The notes beneath the pieces are model-generated. The model did no database searches. It saw nothing but the letters and a program-made list of their open reading frames with translations, and was not told the origin of the DNA. The translations under genes were made by a program, and so were the position numbers. Below, in pieces: positions 37,669-47,712 of a stretch of DNA of 64,000 bases (its first letter is position 1; the number at the start of each line of letters is the position of its first letter). The DNA is taken from assembly GCA_000733355.1 (NCBI GenBank), contig JNVV01000001.1, positions 4,304,069 through 4,368,068 of the forward strand. The letters run 5' to 3'. The DNA comes from Falciphora oryzae. Lineage: Eukaryota; Ascomycota; Sordariomycetes; Magnaporthales; Magnaporthaceae.

Positions 37669-39136
37669 ATGGCCGCCACGAACCCGATGCAGCAGTGGTT
37701 CCCCTCCACCAAGGGGCCCATCGTCATCAGCGCCCCGATGCTCGGCTTCGCCAACGGGACCCTGGCCGCCGAGGTCTCCAAGGCGGGCGGGTTGGGTAAG
37801 CATGCCTGAACCACTCAGATGCATGACGAGCAAAAGTTGATAAACCCGTATACACACACAGGGATGGTTCCCGGCGGCTACGACTTCACCCCCGGCTCGG
37901 AGCAGCTGACCAAGCTGGACGCCGAGCTGGCCACGGCCCGGCGCATCCTGGGCCTGGCCGACGACTCGGCCGACGTCGCGCCCGTCGGCGTCGGCTTCAT
38001 CCTGACCCACGCCAGCGCGGCGCCGCACTTTGCGAGCACCGTCGCCGGGATCGTGGCCCGCCACCGGCCCGCCGCCGTCTGGCTGTTCGCGCCGCAGCCC
38101 GACGCCGACGGGCCGGGCCAGGCGGGGCTGACCAAGGCCGTGCGCGAGGCCGGCGCCGCCGCCCGCCCGCCCTACGAGGTCCGCGTCTTCGTCCAGGTCG
38201 GCACCGTGGCCGCCGCCAGGCGGGCCGCCAGGGAGGGCGCCGATGTCATCGTGGCGCAGGGCGTTGACGCTGGCGGACACCAGTTTGCTGTCGGGAGCGG
38301 TGTCGTCGGGCTCGTGCCCGAGGTCCGCGACATGCTGGACGCCGAGTTCGCCGGCCGCGAGATCGGCCTGGTCGCCGCCGGTGGCATTGCTGACGGGAGG
38401 GGTGTGGCGGCGGTCCTTGCCCTCGGTATGCAGCCCCGACCCGCTGTCCCTCGTCCTTCTTGCTAACGAATCTCCTGACCCTTACTCAGGGGCGGATGGC
38501 GCTGTACTTGGTACCAGGGTAAGTTTCTCCGAGCCGATTAACTTGTCTCTGTCAAAGTTGCCCGTCACTAAACCTACCCGAATCTCCACCAAAAAAGTTC
38601 CTCATTTCCAACGAAGCGTCGACGCCCGAATGGCAACGCAAAGTGTACCTTGAGACCAAGGACGGGGGTCTCACGACGAACAAGTAAGAGCTACCCCTCT
38701 GCGTCCCGAGAGGTCCTGGCGCGGGCACACTGATTAAACTCTGAACGCCTCGCCTTGTTTGACCAGATCGGATTTCCACGACCAAGTGCGGGGAACGAGC
38801 AAGATCTGGCCGGCCTTTTACGACGGACGGGCCATCATCTCGCAGTCGTACCGTGACCACCTCGCCGGCGTGCCCGTGGAGGAGGTCATCAACAGGTATA
38901 ATGCCGCGAGCGCCACGGAGGACAAGTCGCGCATGGTCAGCTGGTCGTAAGTTCCCCGAGGCCGTGGCCTGCGCCCTGTCCTCAGCCTTCAAACAAGATT
39001 CCTCATTAACCATTCGTGCCGTACCAGAGGATCGGCGGTCGGACTGGTCAACGAGGCGCTGCCTGCTGGCGAGATCGTCGTCAAGGTCCGAGAACAGGCA
39101 AAGTCTAGGTTCGGGGCACTGCAGTCACTGTCATGA
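37669..39136 (+). CDS. Nitronate monooxygenase (2-nitropropane dioxygenase family)
   Basis: An FMN TIM-barrel enzyme that oxidises alkyl nitronates, including toxic propionate-3-nitronate, to carbonyl products. There are six exons: 37669-37795, 37862-38425, 38490-38518, 38598-38683, 38767-38946 and 39028-39136, giving 364 residues. All introns are GT-AG and 64-83 bp; exon 3 is only 29 nt. Diagnostic segments are the N-terminal FMN contact PIVISAPMLGFANGTLAAEV, the QGVDAGGHQF loop with the conserved His, the phosphate-binding pair VAAGGIADGRG and LGADGAVLGTR, and FLISNEASTPEWQRKVY near the active-site lid. The C-terminus ends with VREQAKSRFGALQSLS. No signal peptide is visible. It converges on the helicase gene downstream. 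Confidence 0.93.
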
Positions 39137-40050
39137 GAGGACCATTCCCTAGCCTTGACGATAGCCTGCCATCGAAGAAAGGGGCCAGATAAGCAGGTTT
39201 ATCAGGGCACTGGCCCGAGTCTGACACTAATAGCCCGCAACCAACATATTACATCACGACAATGTGGAGGGAAGAGGAACGCGAATTTAGTGGTAATATA
39301 ACGAAAGACTCCGATACATGGTCCTCCAAATCATTTTTATGCCTTAGTCGACTGTCTGGTTGGGCATGTCTGGGAAAGGTTCCATCTGAGGCATGGGGTT
39401 GTAGTGATTTACAATCACGTAACTCCATGTCATGTGACTGCCTCAACATGCCGCCTCCCGAAAAAGAAAGGATCTGTCCTCGGATCAACATAAAGTTGTT
39501 GGTGTTGTGACTGGATGGGGCTGGATGTGGGTAAGTTCAAGGTTGTGAGTTGTGCTGTGTGATGGATGAGTGTCCCGTTGTGCGGGCTCTCGAGCATTGG
39601 GATCTAATCTACATGTAATCAACAAAATCATCGTGTTTTCTCTCTTCATCTCCCTTCGTTGGCTCCCCGTCGCCATCCGTGGCAGAGGGTGCAGTCTGCC
39701 ATCATCGGCAGCAGGAGATGTCGGAGGCAAGAGATATCAGGCAGGAGGTGTCGGAGATAGGAGACGGTGTCGTCTCTCGACTCCCTCAAAGAACTGGTCG
39801 GGCTCCTCCTGCAGTTCCGGTGTGGTGAGCTCACTGTGTTCAGCGAATCGGTCTGCCATCTACAATTCCCTCTAGATCCTACGTCGGTTGGTGGTGCATT
39901 TGAGGTTGGTGTCCTCCTGCTCGGTCGTGATGACGCCGCCACCCCACAGCTATGCCGTGTATCCGTTGGCCTGCGTCTGCTCCGGCTGTTCAGTTGTCTC
40001 GCCTTGACATTGTCGTGCCTCGCACGCCTGGGCTTGTCCTCCGCATCGGT
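39137..40050. other. Convergent spacer between nitronate monooxygenase and helicase
   Basis: About 0.9 kb with no gene. Around 39710-39775 there is a short imperfect tandem of a purine-rich word (variants of GGAGATGTCGGAGGCAAGAG). This spacer marks the change from conserved genes to the unusual minus-strand block. Confidence 0.5.
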
Positions 40051-43000
40051 CTAGTCCTTCGATGTCTTGGCGGGGTTCCGTCGGCTCTCGATCTCCTCCG
40101 GGGACAGCTTCTCGCGCATCGGCGGACGTCCGTCCGCGATGGTCTTGCAGTCGCCTTGATGGCTCTTTCCGCATGACACGCAATACTGGATGAAGAACTT
40201 CTTCTGTGGGGTCCAGATGCTCATCCGTGCGTCCGCATGTGCCCGCAGTTTGGCCAGTGTTTTGTCTCCGCGGCTCTTGCCTTTCGTGATGCTCGGTGAC
40301 ATGATCCAAATGGTACCCATGTACGCGCGGGTCATACCGACGACCAGATTGTCTCTCGCGCCAAGGAATCCGGAGCGCTCGTCATCCTTTGCAGTGACGA
40401 CGATCACAAAGTCCCAGTCTTGCCCCATGGATCCTCGGACGGTGCGTACCTCGGTGCGGCTCGGCACGAAATCTGTCCGAGGCATCTTGCGGAGAGTCGC
40501 CCGGATGTTGTCGGTCTGTCCACCGTATGGCGAGATGATTGCGACCGATGGAACGCTGTGCCCGTCTCGCGAAACTCCATGAGCTTGCAGCTTGCGCAGA
40601 GCTTCCATGGCTGCGTTTGTCTGAACCTGATTGCTCCAGCCAGTGCCGACCCGGACGGCGTCCTTGGTCTGCAGCTCCCAGATGATGAAGTTGCTCGTCG
40701 TGCGCATGGTGCCCATGATTCCGGGGTTGCGGAAAATCTTGTAGGCTACCTCCTCGGGGATGGTCCTGGGGACACCGTACTTGATCATCTCGTCGCGCAG
40801 CGAGTACATATCTCCCCCATAGTACTCCTCCGACACGAAGCACTCTTGGCCGCCCGTCTGTCGCATGTTGATCAACAGTCTGAACATCTCCGCGCCGGCG
40901 TCCATCCATCGCTGCATAGGGCTAGTGGCTAGCTGCTTGGCCTTCTGGCAATAGGCCACTGTCCGTAGTCCATCTGCTGCGGCGCCTTTGGTGAATGCCT
41001 CAGCGCCGAATACCAAAGGTCCAGACTGGTTTGGGTCACCGGTGGTCACCCTTAGGATGGCATTGGGACATGTCGCGACTCCGATGTCCCACTCTGGTTC
41101 TGTCATGCGTCCGGCCTCCTCCTGCAGTAGGTAGGCCACTCCGTTGCAGATCTTAGGGAAATGGCAGTGTAGGGTGTGCCAGGCTGTGGGTGTCGCGACG
41201 ATAACTTGTGCCTCGCTCAGGATTTGGTGTGCTGCCTTTTTGATGGCGCTCCTGACTGTGCTGAGCCCCTCCTCGAACGCTTCCGGTGCGACACCTCGCA
41301 TTTCCAGCAGCTCCCAGGCATCCCTGTATGTCGGGTCGGTCTGCATCAGCTTCAGTGTCTGCTCACCGAGTGAGAACCTTCCTCCGTGTGGACGCATATC
41401 CTTCCACGTGGCTCGGATATCTCGCAGCTTTTCCAGGACGTCCCGTGACACTGCTTGAAGCAAGGCTGCATCGAATTTGTCGAACTCGTCCGGGCGTCCT
41501 TGACGGGTACAGTTCTGCACGTGGCTGAGTTCCCTTGTCATAGTGTTCAGTCGCACCATCTTGAGTGGGAGTTTCCGAATTCGCAGCCACTCCTTGTCCA
41601 GGCGCTCACACAGATCGTTGCCTTGCTGGTTCTCGCTGCATATGATGGCCAGACATTTGCCTAGGTTGGGGTCTGTCTCCTGGGGCTCTGCAGTATCACC
41701 CTCATCCTCTGTCATCTCCTCATTGTCCCATCGGCTGTCGGCGGAAGTCTGTGCCGATGTTTGGGGGGGCTCGACGATGTCTAACTTTGGGTGCGGAGCT
41801 GTAGAAGGGGCAGCCGATTCCGATTCTTGGGGTTTGTCCTCGACAGGAGCCTCTGTGATGCCGCGCTCGCGATCTGTTGTAGATCCGAGCACGCCGACCA
41901 TCACCAGCAGTGCTGTGCGCGTCTTTCCAGATCCTGGTGCGCCCTGGATCATGAAATGTCCATATGGCAGGTTCTTGGCTTGGAACAGCTGCTTTTGAGC
42001 GGAGTTCAGCTCTTTGTAAACGCTACCGAGCTCCCTTTCCCATTCCTCTGCTGGCTCCTCTCCCCGAACCAGTCGGCCGATGACGGGGAAGGTGTCCGGT
42101 AGGCTGAGGAACTGCGCTGGTTTGGCGAAGTCACGCAGGAAGGCCGCCGACCCGTCTTCCTCAGCTTGTGCCGCGAGGGTGTTGAGGCCTTGCAGGCAAG
42201 CTCTCATCGGCAGATCAAGTTCGTCGGGCTGGAAGGTACCTTTCGCCTTGTGTTCCTCGTCGCTCACCTGGTCGAGGAAATCTGGGCCCTCCTCATTGAT
42301 GTGTGGAAGGTGGAACCTCAGAGGCAGCGGGTCTAGCAGTTCTCCGGTCTCTGGGTGCTTCTCCTTTGGCCAAAGTGGATGGTGCGGAACCAAGCCGATG
42401 AAGGCTGCGTCCGCCTTTGTGGCTAAGTCATCTGGCATGTCGACCCGCATCACCTTCCATGGGCGTCGGTCGTCCTTCTGCGGCCTCCAGTCTGGGATCT
42501 GTAGTGCTGGTCCCTTTTCGAGGGCCCACTCAATCAGTCGGTCTCGCCACTTTGATTGCACCTCCTTCTGGATGATTCCATCGACGTGTGACGACTTCGG
42601 CTTGATTTCGACCAGCCACTGCTTGACTATCGTCACCATGCTGTGGAATTGTGCATCGCCCAGGTTGCGTCCCTCATCGGTGACGCCTGCGAACACGCGC
42701 GACAGGAACCGCAATGCCGATTTGTTGAAATCCTGTGATCCTGGGACGATGGTAAGCGACAGCAGCTTCCACTGACTGATGATGAAGTTTGCGATGATCT
42801 TTGCCTTCTCCTCCGGGAGGTACGGCCAGTCAGGCAGTGGCGGGGCGTCGTAATCAACATCTGCCATCTCGAGCTGGCAGGGCTCATCTGCGCGTGGGAG
42901 CAGCTCGACGGCCGAGGTTGATATCAGGAGAAGATATGCGGTCGGGTGTCCCTGTCGATACCATCCCTTCATGGGAATGGCCACGATCGTCACCTTGTTC

Positions 43001-44049
43001 TCTCGCATGTTCTCTCGCATCTGCATCCGGAACAGGTGCTCATCCACCACCGCGCGACCAAAGGAAGCGGTGTAGTCGCCTTGATCCCAGAAGCGCAACC
43101 GCACGGGGTCCGGCACGACGCTGCTCCCGGCGTTCGCCACAAAGGTCTGGCGGTCAATCAGCATCGCGCTAGGGGTATTGGTGAACAGCTTGGAAGCCGG
43201 ATGTCCGTTCTGGGGTGCCATGATGACGTGCTCGAACTGACTGAGCAGGTTTCCGGCTCCTGGATTGTACTCGGTGGGAACGAACAGGTCAACCGAAATG
43301 AAACTGTTCCGCTCGGCTTGAACCGCCTTGTCACGGAGTTTGCGCAACTCCTTGACGGCCTTTTTGAAGCTGTCGCCCAGCTCTGTCTCCTTGCCTCTGA
43401 GGTAGCGCTCATCCATGTCGACGACCATCTTGCAGTGACGAGTATGGAGGCGCACCCGAGTGTACTCCTCAATCTCCAGCTCGGACCACAGAATATCATG
43501 CAGGTAGGTCTCTGTCTTCTTGTCGGGTGTCTTTGTATGCGTGAACGATGCATTCTTGCAATGTTTGGCACACAGGATGATGGTACCTAGACGAATGGAC
43601 TTCGTTCCAGAGTTGAAGTGGATCGTGATGTGAATTTCTCCCCAGCTGAAGGCCGCCCGATGTAGACAGAGTGAGGACGCCAATCCCTTGCCTGTCGATG
43701 AGGTGCTGAGCTGCCGGAATGATTGTTTAAACTCGGCAGCGTTCTTGCCGTCCAGGGTGCACAAGGCTTGCACAGTCAGTGAGTGCGTCTGCTTCTTCAG
43801 CGCCTCCGCAGCCAAGTGATGGGATGTCTGCATGCGCAGCGCAGCCGCCGGTGCGCCCTCGTCTCGCTGGACCATGTCTTGATGCCGAGCAACGGGCTTG
43901 CCAGTGGGCTGCTTGTCGTCGTCCCGAGGCTGAGCAGAGAGGGACTCGCCAGAGTTTTGCTGGTCGCTGTCCTGCGGCTGCGCGGGGAGAGGCTCGCCAG
44001 ACGACCAGTCCGTCTGCCGCCGCGGAGCCTGGAACTCGGACTCGTCCAT
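40051..44049 (-). CDS. Large UPF1-like superfamily 1 helicase-domain protein
   Basis: An uninterrupted 1332-codon ORF from the ATG at 44049. The first 700 residues match no family I know: an acidic, Gln-rich N-terminus, then mixed alpha/beta sequence with SVDLFVPTEYNPGAG and HVDGIIQKEVQSKWRDRLIEW. The helicase core follows. Walker A is GAPGSGKT (about 702-709). A Glu/Pro-rich acidic insert follows at about 720-805. Motif II is YLLQEEAGRMTEPEWD (about 970-985), motif III TTGDPNQSGP, motif IV IISPYGGQTDNIR, motif V VRTVRGSMGQDWDFVIVV and motif VI VVGMTRAYMG. The usual DExxQ is EEAGR here, so catalytic efficiency is uncertain. A C-terminal CVSCGKSHQGDC could be a small zinc site. Fungal relatives of this core include UPF1, SEN1 and NAM7-type proteins. 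The product could act on RNA or DNA; its role is unknown. Confidence 0.85.
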   Translation of the reverse strand: MDESEFQAPRRQTDWSSGEPLPAQPQDSDQQNSGESLSAQPRDDDKQPTGKPVARHQDMVQRDEGAPAAALRMQTSHHLAAEALKKQTHSLTVQALCTLDGKNAAEFKQSFRQLSTSSTGKGLASSLCLHRAAFSWGEIHITIHFNSGTKSIRLGTIILCAKHCKNASFTHTKTPDKKTETYLHDILWSELEIEEYTRVRLHTRHCKMVVDMDERYLRGKETELGDSFKKAVKELRKLRDKAVQAERNSFISVDLFVPTEYNPGAGNLLSQFEHVIMAPQNGHPASKLFTNTPSAMLIDRQTFVANAGSSVVPDPVRLRFWDQGDYTASFGRAVVDEHLFRMQMRENMRENKVTIVAIPMKGWYRQGHPTAYLLLISTSAVELLPRADEPCQLEMADVDYDAPPLPDWPYLPEEKAKIIANFIISQWKLLSLTIVPGSQDFNKSALRFLSRVFAGVTDEGRNLGDAQFHSMVTIVKQWLVEIKPKSSHVDGIIQKEVQSKWRDRLIEWALEKGPALQIPDWRPQKDDRRPWKVMRVDMPDDLATKADAAFIGLVPHHPLWPKEKHPETGELLDPLPLRFHLPHINEEGPDFLDQVSDEEHKAKGTFQPDELDLPMRACLQGLNTLAAQAEEDGSAAFLRDFAKPAQFLSLPDTFPVIGRLVRGEEPAEEWERELGSVYKELNSAQKQLFQAKNLPYGHFMIQGAPGSGKTRTALLVMVGVLGSTTDRERGITEAPVEDKPQESESAAPSTAPHPKLDIVEPPQTSAQTSADSRWDNEEMTEDEGDTAEPQETDPNLGKCLAIICSENQQGNDLCERLDKEWLRIRKLPLKMVRLNTMTRELSHVQNCTRQGRPDEFDKFDAALLQAVSRDVLEKLRDIRATWKDMRPHGGRFSLGEQTLKLMQTDPTYRDAWELLEMRGVAPEAFEEGLSTVRSAIKKAAHQILSEAQVIVATPTAWHTLHCHFPKICNGVAYLLQEEAGRMTEPEWDIGVATCPNAILRVTTGDPNQSGPLVFGAEAFTKGAAADGLRTVAYCQKAKQLATSPMQRWMDAGAEMFRLLINMRQTGGQECFVSEEYYGGDMYSLRDEMIKYGVPRTIPEEVAYKIFRNPGIMGTMRTTSNFIIWELQTKDAVRVGTGWSNQVQTNAAMEALRKLQAHGVSRDGHSVPSVAIISPYGGQTDNIRATLRKMPRTDFVPSRTEVRTVRGSMGQDWDFVIVVTAKDDERSGFLGARDNLVVGMTRAYMGTIWIMSPSITKGKSRGDKTLAKLRAHADARMSIWTPQKKFFIQYCVSCGKSHQGDCKTIADGRPPMREKLSPEEIESRRNPAKTSKD

Positions 44050-44607
44050 AGTCTCCCAGGGCTAGGTTGCTTGTCTGGCTGACGAGCGCTTGACAGGTGA
44101 TATCCTGAGATTTGTTGTGTTGCCAACTTGTCACGAAGGCCAAGTTGTTGTTTTGTGGGTGGTGGGGAAGAGAGAAAGATAGATGGAGGGAAATTTTCTG
44201 GGCTGGGTTGTGGTAGAGGGTTTAGGTGGGTGGGTTGGTTGAAGAGTCTCCCAGGAGGAAGGCACGTCCCGGCCGTGCACCTTCGTTGCCACTCAAGGTT
44301 CCCCGCTCTCCCTGAGGAGAGGGTGACAGAGAAGTGAAGCAATACTCAATGTTGGTTTAGTCGTATGTCGAAGAAGTTATCGTATTCAATAGCTGGTGTT
44401 TGGTTTTCTCTTGAAATTCGTGTGTCGGCGTACTCGCTGCCTTGCACCGGACTACCCAAGGCGTACCAAGGGTCTCCCGCATATTGACTGTATCGTTTGC
44501 GAGGAAAACGTCTCCAACGGGAACAGGAGATAGAGTTACTGTAATGAATGATTCTTCTTGTACGCCGCTACCATCTCGAAGCTGCTTGCTGTTTGCGATT
44601 CGGCTGC
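44050..44607. promoter_or_regulatory. Spacer between the ligase gene and the helicase gene
   Basis: About 560 bp between two minus-strand genes. It carries the ligase 3' end and the presumed helicase promoter. On the coding (minus) strand the segment at 44140-44240 is rich in C and A. No specific site is asserted. Confidence 0.45.
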
Positions 44608-46132
44608 TCAAGTCGTAGGTTTTCCCTGCTCTTGCATACTTATCAAAGCAGACGACACAAGATGCGAGGAGCCGACAATGAGCACATGCGACCCATTCGG
44701 GTTGTCTGTGAGTTGAGCCGATCGCAAGGCCTCGTCAATAGAGGGTGAGATCTCGACGGGCCCCAGCTCCTCCCACATGTGAGCAGTCTCTTTGGCGGAC
44801 TCCGGAGCAAACATGAGCTTGCCCGTGATGATATTCGTGTGGACCGAGAGGCTTATGCGGTCGAACACGATGTCCCGGGCACGACAGTGACGTGTGAAGG
44901 CGTTGATGAGATTTACCGCGTCACGGTGCTTGGATGTCTGGCCAAATATCAGGGTTCTCGTGCGACGAGGCCACAGGCCCATCTCGTCATCGAACTTGCG
45001 CACCTCAGATATGAACCAGTCAAGCGCTACTGGGATGCTGATGTCGTTATGTGCAATGTCAAGGTACCATCGGGTTTGGGATTCGGGTTCCTCGATCACC
45101 TGCATGCGCCCCGGGAGCTGGTAGGTACGCATCGTCTCGATAATGTCGTCGTCGCTCAACCTGCCTCTGAATCGAGACTCTAAGTAGGCGTTGGCGAGCT
45201 CAATGGACAGCGCAAGATTCCCGCGCTGGGCCGGGAGCTGGAGGTCCATCCTATCTATCCGGTCGGTGGGGATTAGCGCTCGAGCGAGGTCGATGAACGT
45301 GAGGGAGCAACCAAGCTGGGCCGCCTCAGCCTCCAGCTGCTCGCGGGCTTCTGGAAGTTGTGGTACCGAAAAGGCACGGCAACCGGGCTTCATGATTCCG
45401 GCTTTATTCCGAGCGATCTCGGCAATGTTGTTCCCCAGAAGCGGGACGTGGTCGAGGCCGATGGTGTTGAAACCGCAGGCCACGGTTCTGTCGTCCCACA
45501 TGTTGGTGGCATCGACACGCCCGCCGGCGTGGACCTCGTAGACGGCCACGTCGACCTTCTCGTGGCTGAAAATGTCTGCCGAAAGGAGCGCCATGAGCTG
45601 CAGGAAGCCCGGCATGTCGTCCTCCTTGTCGCCCACGTCGGCGAGAATGGTGTTCCAGACGTGGAAGAAGCGATCGGCAAAGACGGCCTCGGATACGGGG
45701 GCCGAGCCGATCACCATGCGTTCGCGCGGCGTGGTGAGGTGTGGCGACGTGTAGCGGCCGACCCTGGCGGCGATGGAGTTGGCGCGGAAGTAGGACTGCA
45801 GGAGGGCCTGGGTCCACGCGCAGGTGCTGCCCTTGCCCTTGGTCCCAGTGACGTGGATGACGTCGAAGGATTTCCGCTGCAGACATCGTCAGGAAATAGC
45901 ACTCGCGGAGAGACGGCTCAATGCGCACCTCGAGACCCAGGGCTTCCACCCATCGCCTGACCCTGGTGAGGTCGAGCTGGCCAGGCCGCAGCTGAAGCTC
46001 GGCGGCGGGCACATATTGGATGTTTTTGAATCGCGTAGTGGCGAGACGAACCGCCTCCTTCGCGACGGGTTAGTCTACAGTATCCGAAGATCGTTGCAAG
46101 ATGACCAAGTGCCAACCAACCTTGTAAGACAT
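44608..46132 (-). CDS. Folylpolyglutamate synthase-like Mur ligase
   Basis: The family uses ATP to add glutamate to tetrahydrofolates. Three exons, 46132-46121, 46057-45929 and 45876-44608, give 469 residues. The first exon encodes only MSYK; the introns are 63 and 52 bp, with a CTAAC branch in the first and CTGAC in the second. The P-loop is VTGTKGKGSTCA (Thr57-Thr65), followed by YTSPHLTTPRERM, VYEVHAGGRVDATN, GFNTIGLDHVPLLGN, ARNKAGIMKPG and LPGRMQVI; these mark it as a real ligase. At the C-terminal domain junction it has YLDIAHND instead of the usual fungal LDGAHT, so it is divergent. Housekeeping fungal synthases are usually slightly longer and may be mitochondrial; no presequence is seen here. 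It is probably a second, specialised copy. The donor of intron 1 (GTTGGT) is weak, so the extreme N-terminus is less certain. Confidence 0.87.
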
Positions 46133-46569
46133 TAGAGAGAAGCCGTTTCGTCAATGCACACGCGTCGTACGCGACGGCCACTGTTGAGTTGGAGAATCAA
46201 CCGAGTGTTGCGAAACGGGAGATCCAGCCCACTGAGGGGCAAGCCTGTGGGGCGCGCAGCTTTGATGTTGGTGGGCCGTCCCTTCCCCAAAAGGCTTAGT
46301 TGAACGCCCCCCGGTGTCGCAGCAGGTGCATCTTCACACATCCATGGTTGCACATTTCAGGTGCTATGGAATTTTTAGGCAGCGACGAAGCATCAACCAT
46401 CCCGGCTTTTTTTTTTTTTTTTTTTTTTCCCCCCGAATATTCATGCTAGCACGCCTCAAATGGCCACGCCGAATATTGCCCAAACTGCATTTGCCTAGGT
46501 GGCCTCTTACAGCGGGAAGCTCTCGTAGCTACCGTGCTTCTGCCAGTGCACCGGCGGCTTCGGCTTTGC
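46133..46569. other. Intergenic spacer with a T22 tract
   Basis: The promoter side of the ligase gene and the 3' side of the orphan gene. A run of 22 T followed by C6 lies at 46407-46434. No gene is recognised. Confidence 0.55.
46407..46428. repeat. Poly-T tract of 22
   Basis: The longest homopolymer in the window, followed directly by a C run. Confidence 0.95.
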
Positions 46570-47154
46570 TCAATCGGCTGGATGTGAGAGCCAGCTTGTT
46601 GGTTGTTGATAATAAGTCCACATGATTTCGGGGTCGTACTCTGGGAGCGCCGCGAACTCGCACTCGAGGTGACACCTGAATAGGATCACAGCTTCCTGCT
46701 TTGCCTGTTCTTCAGTAATGCGAAACCCCGTCCTGCTCTTCTCCCAGGTGAAGGAGTCGGCCCCGTAGCCGCCACCGTTGCGAGGCTTGACGTGGAGCAC
46801 GTAGAACTCGATATTGGACCAGAAGCGGATAATGTGGATGGATGTGGTTCCTGCCTCGTCCGGGCCCGTGGCCTCAAAGTACCACTTTTCGTCCTGGCTA
46901 TCAATCTCGAACTTGGTTTGGAGCTTCCTGAAGTCTGTGTCGCTGATGTCGAAAGCCCATGGCACAGTCGCAGGGTCCTCCACCGGAGGCGGTTTGTACT
47001 CCCCTGGCCCCATGCCGGATTCCCCGTCACCCTCGAGCTCGGAGTCTACCACGTGCGATTCTGCGCTGTCCGAGAAGCAGGGCACGGCTCCTACTATGCG
47101 TGAGCCTTTTTGCCAGTTAATACATAATAGAGGCCTGCAATGGCATTGATGCAT
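46570..47154 (-). CDS. Hypothetical orphan protein (5' end uncertain)
   Basis: I do not recognise this protein. The simplest model starts at the ATG at 47154 (MHQCHC) and gives 194 residues. The part with protein character begins around VGAVPCFSDSAESHVV and includes VPWAFDISDTDFRKLQTKF, then HIIRFWSNIEFYVLHVKPRN, FTWEKSRTGFRITEEQAKQE and ALPEYDPEIMWTYY. It is acidic, soluble-looking and rich in aromatic residues, without signal peptide or membrane segment. A good intron (GTGAGT donor at 47183, TTAAC branch, ATAG acceptor at 47094) overlaps the proposed 5' end, so the true start may lie in an upstream exon, or the intron may be in the leader with translation from MGPGEY. It lies between the ligase and the secreted-protein genes, on the same strand. 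Confidence 0.5.
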   Translation of the reverse strand: MHQCHCRPLLCINWQKGSRIVGAVPCFSDSAESHVVDSELEGDGESGMGPGEYKPPPVEDPATVPWAFDISDTDFRKLQTKFEIDSQDEKWYFEATGPDEAGTTSIHIIRFWSNIEFYVLHVKPRNGGGYGADSFTWEKSRTGFRITEEQAKQEAVILFRCHLECEFAALPEYDPEIMWTYYQQPTSWLSHPAD

Positions 47155-47712
47155 CGAGCAGCGGTTGATACGGAGGTACTCACAGGCCCGGGCTGAATAT
47201 GGCTGCAATTGGTAACAAGTTGTGCGAGGATGGATTTTGCTTGAGCTCTAGAGAGCGACGCGTTACAGATGAAGGAGGAGAAACGCAGGTGGTCTTGAAA
47301 GGAGACAGGAAACGGCCAAGGACATGGCGACAATTGGTCGTTGGTTCTTGGTGTGATGCAGGTGGGCGGGCCCTGGGCAGAACCACCCGGGCAGAACCAG
47401 GGGGTATTTTGCCCCCGACTACCCAGGCACGTTCCCCAAATAAAGGCCTGCAGTCCACATAAACTGCGCAACGTTAGTTAGAACACCCAAGAACATATAG
47501 TTCTTAAAGATACAGGGAATAGAAAAGGACATAGGATATAGGAAGCAGGAAAGGATATAGGAAACAGGAAAGGAAAGTTACAGGATAAGTTCGGGTACTG
47601 GGGCCCGGAGGTTCTAATTAGCGCTATCGAAACTGCAGATTTGTATTTGGGCGCCGTGCTAGGATAGTTTTATATACGGTCTCAACGTCTTCTTCCCTCA
47701 GTATCTACCCCT
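47155..47712. other. Intergenic spacer with a purine-rich minisatellite
   Basis: No gene supported beyond a possible upstream exon of the orphan gene near 47184-47240. A short tandem of about 21 bp (AGGATATAGGAAGCAGGAAA and variants) lies at 47524-47590. Confidence 0.5.
47524..47590. repeat. Imperfect tandem repeat, unit about 21 bp
   Basis: At least two adjacent copies of a word like AGGATATAGGAARCAGGAAA, with a partial copy on each side. A related pyrimidine version of the same words appears on the plus strand near 62940-63010. Confidence 0.75.
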
